Source: CAYLXP01 sp964387425 (GTDB taxonomy: Bacteria; Verrucomicrobiota; Kiritimatiellia; UBA8416). From it: a stretch of DNA of 28,196 nt. The first letter of the stretch is position 1. Each line of letters begins with the position of its first letter. Positions 15,413 to 22,804 of this stretch are shown piece by piece. A program made the position numbers and the translations under genes. The notes beneath the pieces were generated by a model, which was not told the DNA's origin, searched no databases, and saw only the letters and a program-made list of their open reading frames with translations. The stretch spans positions 1 through 28,196 of the forward strand of contig CAYLXP010000066.1 in NCBI GenBank assembly GCA_964387425.1, written 5' to 3'.

Positions 15413-16459
15413 TTGAATATACTGGGTATTGAGACGTCGTGTGATGAGACCTCGGTTGCGGTGGTTCGCAAGCCGTGTGAAGTCGTCACGAACGTTGTCT
15501 CCACGCAGGTAGAGCTGCATGGCCCTTACGGCGGAGTCGTTCCGGAGATTGCCTGCCGCTCGCATGTGCAGGTCTTGCCGGCATTGATCGACGAAGCGCT
15601 GCGCCGGGCGGAGATGACCTGGGATGATATCGATGCCGTGGCGGTTACGTACGGCCCCGGGCTGGCCAGCTCGTTGCTTGTTGGTCTCTCGGCTGCCAAG
15701 TCGCTCGCCTTGCGCCTGGAGCGGCCGCTCTGCTGCGTGAACCATCTGCAGGGTCATATCTACTCTCCATTCCTGTCGACCGAGGCGCCTACACCCGAAG
15801 CGACGTTTCCCTTTCTCGCGCTGGTGGTCTCCGGTGGACATACCTGCCTCGTGCGGATTGATGGGCTGGGGGAGTGTACGCTACTAGGGCAGACGATCGA
15901 TGACGCGGCCGGCGAGGCGTTTGACAAGGGCGCCAATCTCCTTGGGTTGGGATATCCCGGAGGTCCGGTCATGGACAAGTTGGGTCGCGAAGGGAATCCG
16001 GCGTTCTTTGCGTTTCCGCGCGGCCGAGCGAAGCGGGAGCGTGGCCTGATTGACGGCATGGACTCAGATCTCTGCTTCAGCTACAGCGGGCTGAAGACGG
16101 CACTTCTCTACTACCTGAAAGACAACCCCATTCCTGAAGATGATCGCGAGCAACTGTGCAACGTGGTTGCCAGTTACCAGGAGGCGATTGTGGACTCGCT
16201 CGTCAAGAAGACGGCGAAGGCAATGGAGGGCATGGATACACTGGCCGTGGGTGGTGGCGTGTCTCTGAACAGCCGGCTTCGCTCCCGCCTCATGGAGTAC
16301 GCCGAGCAGAACGGCAAGCAGCTTCTATTGGCGGAGGCGAAGTACTGCGGCGACAATGCCGCCATGATCGCCGGAGTCGCCGGGCTTGGTCTTGGGTGCT
16401 GGGACGAGGATGCAGCCACCTGTGATGCCTCCCCGAATCTACGCATTACAGAGCAGTAG
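15413..16459 (+). CDS. tsaD: tRNA threonylcarbamoyladenosine synthase subunit
   Basis: ASKHA-fold protein that transfers threonylcarbamoyl to A37 of ANN-decoding tRNAs, working with TsaB and TsaE in bacteria. LGIETSCDET at the N-terminus, VVSGGHTCLV, CFSYSGLKTALLYYL and CGDNAAMIAG are the family signatures. The TTG start at 15413 is preferred to the GTG at 15404: GGAG lies 8 bases upstream of the TTG, and this start puts the metal-binding histidines of VNHLQGHIYSPF at 111 and 115, exactly the E. coli positions. Length is then 348 residues. Partners tsaB and tsaE are not in this window. The gene ends the comEC-ctpA-tsaD run. Confidence 0.96.
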   Translation: MNILGIETSCDETSVAVVRKPCEVVTNVVSTQVELHGPYGGVVPEIACRSHVQVLPALIDEALRRAEMTWDDIDAVAVTYGPGLASSLLVGLSAAKSLALRLERPLCCVNHLQGHIYSPFLSTEAPTPEATFPFLALVVSGGHTCLVRIDGLGECTLLGQTIDDAAGEAFDKGANLLGLGYPGGPVMDKLGREGNPAFFAFPRGRAKRERGLIDGMDSDLCFSYSGLKTALLYYLKDNPIPEDDREQLCNVVASYQEAIVDSLVKKTAKAMEGMDTLAVGGGVSLNSRLRSRLMEYAEQNGKQLLLAEAKYCGDNAAMIAGVAGLGLGCWDEDAATCDASPNLRITEQ

Positions 16460-16490
16460 AGCTTTCGGGAGAACATCTGCAATAGAGGGC

Positions 16491-16518
16491 TTGACTCTTC
16501 GGCCTTCTTCAATACACT
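16491..16518 (+). promoter_or_regulatory. Candidate promoter for tRNA-Gly
   Basis: TTGACT at 16491-16496, a 16-base spacer and TACACT at 16513-16518 resemble a sigma-70 promoter ending 16 bases before the mature tRNA 5' end. Confidence 0.5.
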
Positions 16519-16534
16519 GCACATTCCTTTGAAC

Positions 16535-16608
16535 GCGGGCGTAGTTCAATGGTAGAACTCTAGCCTTCCAAGCTAGCCATACGGGTTCGATTCCCGTCGC
16601 CCGCTCCA
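16535..16608 (+). tRNA. tRNA-Gly (anticodon TCC)
   Basis: Folds as a full cloverleaf of 74 bases with encoded CCA. The acceptor stem GCGGGCG pairs with CGCCCGC (16598-16604), T is the discriminator, and CCA is at 16606-16608. The anticodon stem CTAGC/GCTAG closes the loop CTTCCAA with anticodon TCC at 16567-16569, reading GGA/GGG. The T arm has ACGGGTTCGATTCCCGT. It stands alone between tsaD and the rhomboid gene. Confidence 0.97.
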
Positions 16609-16657
16609 TTTCCCCTTTAGCATTGCCGCGACACGGTTCCGTGCGTAGAGTGGCCGC

Positions 16658-17587
16658 ATGCGCAAGATAGGACATCTCGAGGGCAACCCGGAGGCAACAC
16701 GCTTCTCGGATTATCTCTACTCCCAGGGCGTTGACAACGATGTTGACGCCGGGGCCTCCGGTGGCTGGGACATCTGGGTCCACGATGAGGAGCAACTGGA
16801 CGCAGCGAAGCAGGAACTGGCAGCCTTTCTCGAAGCGCCCGACGACGAGAAGTACCAGTCGGCGGGAACGGATGCAGAGGCCCGTCGCCGCAAGGAGAGT
16901 GAAGACGACGAGGCGTTCAAGAAGAAGGTCTACGATCGTCGCAGAATCATGCGTCGCTCCATGTTCGCTGCTTACCCGGTCACAATGACCCTGATCGTCA
17001 TCAGCGTAGTGGTGACGCTTCTCGGCGGTCTTGGCTCTGGCTCGCCTCTGACACAGTGGCTCTCGATTACGCAATATGAGTCTGCGGAGGGGATATTGCG
17101 GTTCGACGAGTCCCTGCCCGAGATTCGGCGGGGGCAACTGTGGCGGCTCATCACTCCGATCTTCATTCATGCCTCACTCTTGTTGCCGCCATTTGGGCTA
17201 CTTCACATACTCTTCAACATGCTGTGGTTGCGAGACCTTGGGAAGATGCTGGAGAGAGCCCAGGGACGAAAGGGCCTGTTGACCAAGGTCCTCGTGCTGG
17301 CCGTGCTGTCGAACCTGGGACAGTTCGCTTTCGGAGGACCATCATTCGGCGGTATGTCCGGCGTCGTTTTCGGGTTGCTCGGCTACTCATGGATGCGTGG
17401 TCGGTTTGATGTAACATCGGGACTCTTCGTTCACAGCCAGACGATCATCATGATGACGGTGTGGTTCTTCCTCTGTCTGTTCGGAGCCATGGGGCCGATT
17501 GCGAATGGGGCGCACGGAGTTGGCCTCGTCACCGGCGTCATCTGGGGGTACATCTCTGCTCACCACGTGAATTCTCGCCAAGCATAG
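16658..17587 (+). CDS. glpG: Rhomboid intramembrane serine protease, GlpG type
   Basis: Membrane-embedded protease with a Ser-His dyad. The N-terminal 60 residues (from RKIGHLEGNPEATRFSDYL to about AAFLEAP) resemble the cytoplasmic domain of E. coli GlpG, including the residue order around WDIWVHDEEQLDAAKQEL. A charged linker (about 62-100) leads to the membrane core. Catalytic Ser234 is in FGGMSGVVFGL and His286 in ANGAHGVGL; H183 and N187 of HILFN match H150/N154 of GlpG, and the N-to-Ser distance (47) is identical. The HILFN histidine and asparagine form the oxyanion pocket. All catalytic residues are intact, so an active protease is expected. The ATG at 16658 has only a weak AGAGTGG upstream. 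A second rhomboid is at 24097. Confidence 0.92.
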   Translation: MRKIGHLEGNPEATRFSDYLYSQGVDNDVDAGASGGWDIWVHDEEQLDAAKQELAAFLEAPDDEKYQSAGTDAEARRRKESEDDEAFKKKVYDRRRIMRRSMFAAYPVTMTLIVISVVVTLLGGLGSGSPLTQWLSITQYESAEGILRFDESLPEIRRGQLWRLITPIFIHASLLLPPFGLLHILFNMLWLRDLGKMLERAQGRKGLLTKVLVLAVLSNLGQFAFGGPSFGGMSGVVFGLLGYSWMRGRFDVTSGLFVHSQTIIMMTVWFFLCLFGAMGPIANGAHGVGLVTGVIWGYISAHHVNSRQA

Positions 17588-17683
17588 CGCTGCAGGAGCT
17601 TTCGTGCTTGTGCCTTCAGGGGATTTCGGGCAACAATACCGCGACGTCTACAGAAGGGCGTCAGTTGCCAACAACAAATTATT

Positions 17684-17834
17684 GTCTTCGGGACAAGGTG
17701 GTTCCGGCCTGGGGGTCGGAAGAATCCTGACCGGCGGTTAGAGTCCGCGACTCCCGCGTAGCGGGACTGGCACGGTGAAATTCCGTGACCGACAGTGATG
17801 GGGTGGAAGCCTCAAAGTCTGGAAGGGAGAGGAC
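17684..17834 (+). promoter_or_regulatory. FMN riboswitch (RFN element)
   Basis: Binds FMN and controls the riboflavin genes that follow. Closing stem P1 is GTCTTC (17684-17689) with GAGGAC (17829-17834). Conserved blocks in order: CCTGACCGGCGGT, GAGTCCGCGAC with a CGGGA-type hairpin after it, CACGGTGAAATTCCGTG, ACCGACAGT, and AAAGTCTGGAAGGGAGAG. Stem-loop 2 is longer than usual, with an extra hairpin TTCCG/CGGAA, and stem-loop 6 also carries an insertion of about 18 bases. The aptamer ends 109 bases before the ribBA start. The 96 bases from 17588 to 17683 show no gene and should hold the promoter, which I cannot place. Confidence 0.93.
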
Positions 17835-17917
17835 GTTGACGCATGGGTGTAACCATCTATGCCGCAGGTGCGCCATCGTGGGTGCCTGCTCTGCCTCTTC
17901 CCTGGCTGCCACAGCAG

Positions 17918-17937
17918 TTCCCGAGGTTGAAGGGGAA
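17918..17937 (+). promoter_or_regulatory. Possible ribosome-site-masking hairpin of the FMN riboswitch
   Basis: TTCCC (17918-17922) can pair with GGGAA (17933-17937), covering the AAGGGGA ribosome-binding site of ribBA. No T-rich terminator is visible between aptamer and gene, so control at translation start is the more likely output. An upstream hairpin 17864-17889 may take part. Confidence 0.35.
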
Positions 17938-17943
17938 TAGAGA

Positions 17944-19140
17944 ATGCCATTTGATCCGGTGGAAGATGTGCTCGCAGCTGTAGAGCGGGGTGAGCTTGTC
18001 GTCGTGACCGACGACGAGAAGCGCGAGAACGAAGGCGATCTAATCGTGGCGGCCGAGAAGGCTACCCCTGAAGCCATCAATTTCATGACTAAGTATGCTC
18101 GCGGATTGATCTGTGTGGCGCTCGAAGGAGACCGGCTGCAGGCCCTGAACCTGGCCCCGATGGCCGTCCGGGGTGACGGCGACAGTTTCGGCACGGCCTT
18201 CATGGAGTCGGTTGATGCGCGTGAGGACAACACGACAGGCATCAGCGCCCATGATCGGGCGGTAACCGTAAAGAAGCTTCTCGATCCTTCCAGCACGGAG
18301 ACCGATTTCGTCTCGCCCGGCCACACCTTCCCGCTGCGTGCCGTGTCGGGAGGCGTGCTTCATCGCGCAGGTCACACGGAGGCGGCAGTTGATCTGGCGC
18401 GAATGGCTGGGCTGACACCAGCCGGCGTCATCTGTGAAGTCCTGCACGATGATGGGACGATGGCTCGCCTCCCGGAGTTGATCGAGGTTGCGCGCGAACA
18501 CAATCTCAAGATCGTTTCGATTGCGGATCTCATTGCGTACCGTCGACGCACCGAAAAACAGGTGGAATTCGTCCGGGCGATCAACTTCCCGACAGAGTAC
18601 GGGCCGTTCCAGCTCCGCCTCTACGAATCGCTCGTTGAGGGAGATCATCACGTGGCACTTGTGATGGGTGACCCGGCATCTCAGGCATCGGCGATGGTGC
18701 GTGTGCATAGCGAGTGTCTCACGGGAGATGTGTTCCATTCGATGCGTTGCGACTGTGGTCACCAGCTACATCGGGCAATGGAACTGGTGGGTGCAGAAGG
18801 CCATGGGGTGATTCTCTACATGCGGCAGGAAGGGCGTGGAATCGGCCTTGCCAACAAAATCCACGCCTATGCGTTGCAGGATGACGGTTTGGATACGGTC
18901 GAGGCCAACGAGGAGTTGGGGTTCGACGCTGACTTGCGGGACTACGGAGTAGGGGCGCAGATACTCTCGGACCTCGGACTACACAAGATCCGGTTACTGA
19001 CGAACAATCCCCGCAAGGTCGTTGGCCTGGAGGGGTATGGTCTTGAGATCACCGAACGCGTACCGTTGGTGTGTGGTGCGGGCGAGCACAATGAGCGGTA
19101 TCTTGAAACGAAGAAGACGAAGCTGGGACACATGCTTTAG
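17944..19140 (+). CDS. ribBA: Bifunctional DHBP synthase / GTP cyclohydrolase II
   Basis: Supplies both precursors of riboflavin: the N-terminal domain (about 1-200) turns ribulose 5-phosphate into 3,4-dihydroxy-2-butanone 4-phosphate, and the C-terminal domain (about 203-398) opens GTP. Domain 1 has DDEKRENEGDLIVAAE (23-38) with acidic metal ligands and HRAGHTEAAVDLARMAG. Domain 2 has SECLTGDVFHSMRCDC with zinc ligands C258, C269 and C271 (same spacing as E. coli RibA), then RQEGRGIGLANK and LRDYGVGAQIL. Both active sites look intact, unlike the RibBA forms that lost cyclohydrolase function. ATG at 17944 follows AAGGGGAA. First gene of the operon, directly behind the FMN riboswitch. Confidence 0.97.
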   Translation: MPFDPVEDVLAAVERGELVVVTDDEKRENEGDLIVAAEKATPEAINFMTKYARGLICVALEGDRLQALNLAPMAVRGDGDSFGTAFMESVDAREDNTTGISAHDRAVTVKKLLDPSSTETDFVSPGHTFPLRAVSGGVLHRAGHTEAAVDLARMAGLTPAGVICEVLHDDGTMARLPELIEVAREHNLKIVSIADLIAYRRRTEKQVEFVRAINFPTEYGPFQLRLYESLVEGDHHVALVMGDPASQASAMVRVHSECLTGDVFHSMRCDCGHQLHRAMELVGAEGHGVILYMRQEGRGIGLANKIHAYALQDDGLDTVEANEELGFDADLRDYGVGAQILSDLGLHKIRLLTNNPRKVVGLEGYGLEITERVPLVCGAGEHNERYLETKKTKLGHML

Positions 19141-19146
19141 GGAAAA

Positions 19147-19218
19147 GGCTGAAAGACTGAAAAGCTGAAAGACTGAAAAGCTGAGAGACTGAAAAGCTGA
19201 AATTCTGAAAGACTGAAA
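19147..19218 (+). repeat. Nine-unit octad repeat (consensus nnctgaaa) between ribBA and ribH
   Basis: Nine exact-length 8-base units: ggctgaaa, gactgaaa, agctgaaa, gactgaaa, agctgaga, gactgaaa, agctgaaa, ttctgaaa, gactgaaa. Units tend to alternate between gactgaaa and agctgaaa, giving a 16-base super-period. The array starts six bases after the ribBA stop and ends two bases before the GGAG of ribH. It inserts about 72 bases inside an operon whose other junctions are only 3-14 bases. Confidence 0.9.
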
Positions 19219-19231
19219 TAGGAGAGTGATC

Positions 19232-19702
19232 ATGGCAGTGAATGAAGTATCTGTAGACCTGAGTGCTGAAGGAAAGCGGTTTGGTATTGTCGTCAGCCGT
19301 TTCAATGACTTCCTGACGAAACAGCTTGTTAGTGGCGCCATCGATTGCATCGTGCGTCACGGTGGTAGCGATGAGGACATCATGCTCGTGTGGGTCCCGG
19401 GCGCAAACGAGGTGCCGCAAGCGGTGAAGAAGCTTGCCGCGACGGGCAACTGTGACGCCGTGGTCGCTCTCGGAGCTGTCGTACAGGGGGCCACGCCACA
19501 TGCCGATCTAATCAACACGCAGGTCTCGAAGGCCTTGTCGACGCTGGCGCTGCAGAGCGGCACACCGGTCATCAACGGCGTCGTCTGCGCGAGCAATCTC
19601 GAGCAGGCCATCGAGCGCTGCGGGACAAAGGCGGGCAACAAGGGCTGGAACGCAGCCCAGGCTGCCATCGAGATGGCGAATCTCTTTAACGTACTCGGTT
19701 AA
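19232..19702 (+). CDS. ribH: 6,7-dimethyl-8-ribityllumazine synthase
   Basis: Condenses the DHBP from RibBA with the ribitylamino-pyrimidine from RibD to give lumazine; the enzyme usually forms pentamers or 60-mer shells. The ATG at 19232 is chosen over an upstream GTG (19226) because GGAG at 19221-19224 then sits 7 bases away. Length is 156 residues, as expected. SRFNDFLTKQLVSGAID (22-38), catalytic His90 and the C-terminal GNKGWNAAQAAIEMANL identify the family. Three positions near the substrate pocket look unusual: ANEVP where (S/A)FE(I/V)P is usual, VVQG instead of VIRG, and PHADL instead of PHFDY-type. Identity is still clear from fold motifs and operon context. Confidence 0.94.
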   Translation: MAVNEVSVDLSAEGKRFGIVVSRFNDFLTKQLVSGAIDCIVRHGGSDEDIMLVWVPGANEVPQAVKKLAATGNCDAVVALGAVVQGATPHADLINTQVSKALSTLALQSGTPVINGVVCASNLEQAIERCGTKAGNKGWNAAQAAIEMANLFNVLG

Positions 19703-19716
19703 GCAAGGATCATCCT

Positions 19717-20136
19717 ATGGCAACTCGCCGCGATGGTAGAGAATGGGCGTTGCAGATCATCTTTGGTCTGGATCTGAACACCCGCGAGGATCTGGACGCC
19801 GTGTTTGGCGACTTCTTTGAAGTCCACGCGGAGAGTGATCCTCGTACGCGCGCCTTCGCTGAGGGAATCGTACGCGGGGTTGTTGAGCATCGCCTGGACA
19901 TCGACGCGTGCATCGAGAAGTATGCCGAGCACTGGAAGATCCGCCGGATGGGGGTGGTAGACCGCAATGTCCTCCGCATCGCGCTCTACGAACTCATGTT
20001 CTGCGAGGATGTTCCCGCTGCCGTCGTGCTGAATGAGGCGATTGATATCGCCAAGTACTTCAGCAGCACCGAATCCGGGCGATTCGTGAACGGCATCCTG
20101 GATCGGGCCCGGAAAGAGCTGCGAGCAAAGGAGTAG
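19717..20136 (+). CDS. nusB: Transcription antitermination factor NusB
   Basis: All-helical RNA-binding protein that, with NusE (ribosomal protein S10), forms the boxA-binding part of the rRNA antitermination complex. The 139-residue length is normal. REWALQIIF (8-16) and the C-terminal VDRNVLRIALYELMF, VVLNEAIDIAKYFS and GRFVNGILD are signatures. It starts 14 bases after ribH, preceded by AAGGATC, and ends three bases before the ribD GTG. ribH-nusB pairing is common in many bacteria, so its place in the riboflavin operon is conventional, although it then falls under FMN riboswitch control unless it has its own promoter. Confidence 0.96.
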   Translation: MATRRDGREWALQIIFGLDLNTREDLDAVFGDFFEVHAESDPRTRAFAEGIVRGVVEHRLDIDACIEKYAEHWKIRRMGVVDRNVLRIALYELMFCEDVPAAVVLNEAIDIAKYFSSTESGRFVNGILDRARKELRAKE

Positions 20137-20139
20137 GTT

Positions 20140-21243
20140 GTGGCTACGTGCTCGACTGCGACGCACAGGCGCTGGATGCAGCACGCACTGGCACTCGCCC
20201 GTCGCGGAGAGGGGCGTACGCATCCGAATCCTCCGGTTGGTGCCGTGGTCGTTAAGCGGGGACGCGTCATAGGCGAAGGCTACCATCGTCGCGCGGGGCT
20301 GCCACACGCGGAGGTCGAAGCGTTATCCAAGCTCGGGAAGCGGGCGGCCGGGGCAACACTCTATGTCACGCTGGAGCCTTGTAGTACGCACGGCCGAACG
20401 CCCCCCTGCACGGATCTTGTCATCAGGCATAATATCTCGCAGGTGGTTGTATCTGTGCGTGATCCGAACCCTGCTCACAGGGGGCGCGGCCTGCGCCTAC
20501 TCCGCTCGGCCGGCATCGATGTGATCACCGGCGCCTGCAAGGATGAAGGAACGGCACTCCTTGCGCCATTCACGAAGTGGGTCACGTCGGGCAGACCGTA
20601 CGTGACGTTGAAGATGGGCATGACGCTAGACGGTCGCATTGCCGATCCCTCGGGGGCATCGCGCTGGATCACCGGGGCGGCTGCGCGCCGCGAGGTCCGC
20701 CGCCTTCGTCAACGCGCTGATGCAATCATCGTGGGCGCCAACACGGCCGTAACGGATGATCCGTCGTTGCGTTGGTCGAAGGTTGCTGCGCGCAACCCGA
20801 AGCGGGTTATTGTTGATGCGAGGGGCCGGTTGTCGCCGCGGGCCCAGGTGTTCTCCGATGGGCAGGCCGGCAACACGATTGTGGCAACCACAGGCGCATG
20901 CCCGGAGAAGCGTGCCGCAGCGTACGCGTCGGCCGGAGCTGCCGTCTGGTTATGTGGCCGCGGGAAGCACGTTAGCCTGAAGGCACTGATGGATAAGCTT
21001 GGCCATGCCGGCCTACTGCACGTACTCTGTGAGGGGGGCGGTGAGCTGGCAGCACAGCTTGTGCGCGATGGGTTCGTGGACAGGTTTGAGTTTTTCGTGG
21101 CTCCGAAGCTGCTCGGAGCAGGGGGGTGCCCCGTGATTGGCGGGCGAGGATGGAGTTTGAAGCATGGGCCGGAGTTGAAGTTCCTTGACTCGAGGCCCAT
21201 TGGTGATGACGTCTGGATTTCTGCAGAACCGGTTGAGAGGTGA
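20140..21243 (+). CDS. ribD: Bifunctional riboflavin deaminase/reductase
   Basis: Deaminates the pyrimidine product of GTP cyclohydrolase II and then reduces its ribosyl side chain. The GTG at 20140 has AAAGGAG just upstream. The N-terminal deaminase holds H56 and E58 (PHAEVEAL) and the zinc cysteines C81 and C90 (LEPCSTHGRTPPC). The reductase domain (about 147-367) starts with GRPYVTLKMGMTLDGRIAD, continues with SRWITG, and has CEGGGELAAQLV near the C-terminus. Length of 367 is normal and both domains look intact. It stops four bases before ribE, so the two are likely translationally linked. The phosphatase acting between RibD and RibH is not in this operon. Confidence 0.97.
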   Translation: MATCSTATHRRWMQHALALARRGEGRTHPNPPVGAVVVKRGRVIGEGYHRRAGLPHAEVEALSKLGKRAAGATLYVTLEPCSTHGRTPPCTDLVIRHNISQVVVSVRDPNPAHRGRGLRLLRSAGIDVITGACKDEGTALLAPFTKWVTSGRPYVTLKMGMTLDGRIADPSGASRWITGAAARREVRRLRQRADAIIVGANTAVTDDPSLRWSKVAARNPKRVIVDARGRLSPRAQVFSDGQAGNTIVATTGACPEKRAAAYASAGAAVWLCGRGKHVSLKALMDKLGHAGLLHVLCEGGGELAAQLVRDGFVDRFEFFVAPKLLGAGGCPVIGGRGWSLKHGPELKFLDSRPIGDDVWISAEPVER

Positions 21244-21247
21244 TTCG

Positions 21248-21901
21248 ATGTTCACGGGGCTGATTGAAGCGGTTGGGGAACTGAGGCAATTCACACGTTC
21301 GGGCGGAGGTGCGGCTCTCGAGATCGGCTGCCCCGAGTGGAACACGCCACTGGAGCTCGGTGAGAGCATCGCCGTGCAAGGCGCTTGCCTGACCGTCACT
21401 TCTTTCGAGGGAGCTTCCTTCAGGTGCGATGTGCTGGATGAGACGCTGTTGCGGACCAATCTTGCTGACAAGGCAATCGGTGCTGCACTGAACCTGGAGC
21501 GAGCCCTGAAGCTCGGGGACCGGATGGGAGGGCATATCGTGACAGGGCACATCGATGCTATCGGCACGATTGCCGAGATCCGCCCTGCGGGCCGGGATCG
21601 CATTGTGTGCGTCACCTGTGACCCCGCGACTGCCGCAGGTGTTGTCGAGAAGGGCTCAATAGCCATTGACGGCATTAGCCTCACGGTGTCATCGGCGTCG
21701 GACGAAGGATTCGAGGTGAATATCATCCCCTTTACCTGGGAGCACACGAGTCTGCGAGACCGCGCGGAGGGTGATGGTGTGAACTTGGAGACGGACATGC
21801 TGGGCAAATACGTTCAGCGTTATCTTGCGGCATCGCAAGCTGGAAGAGGCGTCGACATGGATACGCTTGCCGCGGCCGGGTTTCTTGCGGTTGACACCTG
21901 A
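21248..21901 (+). CDS. ribE: Riboflavin synthase, alpha chain
   Basis: Dismutates two lumazine molecules to riboflavin plus the pyrimidine; trimer of two-barrel subunits. The ATG at 21248 gives the canonical start MFTGLIEAVGEL and 217 residues; the open frame continues upstream into ribD, but those starts are not credible. The protein is an internal duplication: barrel 1 with ESIAVQGACLTVTSFEG, barrel 2 with GGHIVTGHIDAIGTI and KGSIAIDGISLTVSS, the last two being typical ligand-binding stretches. The usual N of VNGVCLTV in barrel 1 is Q here. GAGAGG precedes the start. This is the last gene of the riboflavin operon; 21902-22015 holds no clear terminator. The gene is called ribE or ribC depending on the organism. 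Confidence 0.96.
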   Translation: MFTGLIEAVGELRQFTRSGGGAALEIGCPEWNTPLELGESIAVQGACLTVTSFEGASFRCDVLDETLLRTNLADKAIGAALNLERALKLGDRMGGHIVTGHIDAIGTIAEIRPAGRDRIVCVTCDPATAAGVVEKGSIAIDGISLTVSSASDEGFEVNIIPFTWEHTSLRDRAEGDGVNLETDMLGKYVQRYLAASQAGRGVDMDTLAAAGFLAVDT

Positions 21902-22015
21902 GGAATTGGTGGGGTACACTCGGTATGCGAATTGGATTTAGACTACAAATAATGACGTAAGTCGTTTTGGGACAAAGCCTTGCAAATACAGATGCGGGCG
22001 ACGAAAGGTGGAAAT

Positions 22016-22708
22016 GTGAGTGTTATTGAGCAGCTCTTGGTCGTGCAGGAGCATGATGTCCGTATCCTACAGCTTGAGAAGGAAATGCGCGATGTACCGG
22101 CCCGCAAGGAGCGGGAACTTGAACGGCTCAACGGACACAAGGCCGCGCTTGCCGAATCTGAGGAGGCTCTGAAGGCAAAGCAGGCGGAACTGAAACAGCT
22201 TGAAGTCGAGACGGCGTCGAACGAGGAGAAGATCGCGAAGTTCCGCAGTCAGCAGCTTGAACTCAAGACCAACAAGGAGTTCAAGGCGATGGAGGGCGAG
22301 ATCAACGCCGTCGAGAATGCGATCAAGGCTACGGAGGACAGAGAGCTTGCGATCATGGAAGAGATCGAGTCCGCCCGGGCAGGGGTCGAGGAGAGCCGCA
22401 AAGAGCTCGAGGCCGAGGATGCCGAGGTGCAGGAAGATATCAAGGCTCTGGATGACCGGCTAAAAGGTCTTGAGGCAGAGATGAGTGATGAGGCATCCGC
22501 GCGTACGGTGGCCGCAGAGGGCATTGATGCGGAGTGGATGAGTCGCTACGAGGGCATCTTCAAGAGCAAGAATGGCGGAGCGCTCGTATCAACCCAGGGC
22601 GGAGTCTGCGGCGGCTGCCACATGACGCTGCCTCCATATCTGCAGCACGACGCGAAGAAGCGCATGGGAATGGTTGTCTGCGGGTTCTGCGGGCGGCTGC
22701 TGTACTAG
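22016..22708 (+). CDS. Coiled-coil protein with C-terminal C4 zinc ribbon (COG1579/DUF164)
   Basis: About 230 residues: a long charged coiled coil (roughly 5-175, full of KAKQAELKQLE-like heptads) followed by a zinc ribbon, VCGGCHMTLPPYLQ then VVCGFCGRLLY, with two CxxC pairs near the C-terminus. This architecture is the COG1579 family; the chlamydial member CdsZ acts with type III secretion, but most members have no settled role, so none is assigned here. The GTG at 22016 is chosen because AAAGGTGG lies 4 bases upstream; ATG 21992 and TTG 21980 are possible alternatives adding 8 or 12 residues. COG1579 genes are often found next to rnpB in other phyla, and RNase P RNA follows here too. Confidence 0.9.
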   Translation: MSVIEQLLVVQEHDVRILQLEKEMRDVPARKERELERLNGHKAALAESEEALKAKQAELKQLEVETASNEEKIAKFRSQQLELKTNKEFKAMEGEINAVENAIKATEDRELAIMEEIESARAGVEESRKELEAEDAEVQEDIKALDDRLKGLEAEMSDEASARTVAAEGIDAEWMSRYEGIFKSKNGGALVSTQGGVCGGCHMTLPPYLQHDAKKRMGMVVCGFCGRLLY

Positions 22709-22736
22709 TCACTGGTCATTGGTCACTGGGCAATGG
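22709..22736 (+). repeat. Perfect-period heptad repeat at the stop of the zinc-ribbon gene
   Basis: Four seven-base units (tcactgg, tcattgg, tcactgg, gcaatgg) begin with the first base after the TAG stop. Different sequence from the ctgaaa type but the same stop-anchored placement. The following 22737-22804 is otherwise empty apart from a weak promoter for rnpB. Confidence 0.7.
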
Positions 22737-22768
22737 TCGCCGGCCGGCTGGCTGCATCCTCAATAGTG

Positions 22769-22797
22769 TTGCGCCGGTTACTCCTTTATCGCATCAT
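22769..22797 (+). promoter_or_regulatory. Weak candidate promoter for RNase P RNA
   Basis: TTGCGC at 22769-22774, 17 bases, then CATCAT at 22792-22797 in an AT-rich stretch. The distance to the expected RNA 5' end (about 22805) fits, but the -10 box is poor. Confidence 0.25.
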
Positions 22798-22804
22798 ATT
22801 TTTC

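Noticed and set aside
19147..19218. Possible CRISPR array
   Set aside because: Units are 8 bases with no unique spacers and no cas genes nearby; it is a simple tandem repeat.
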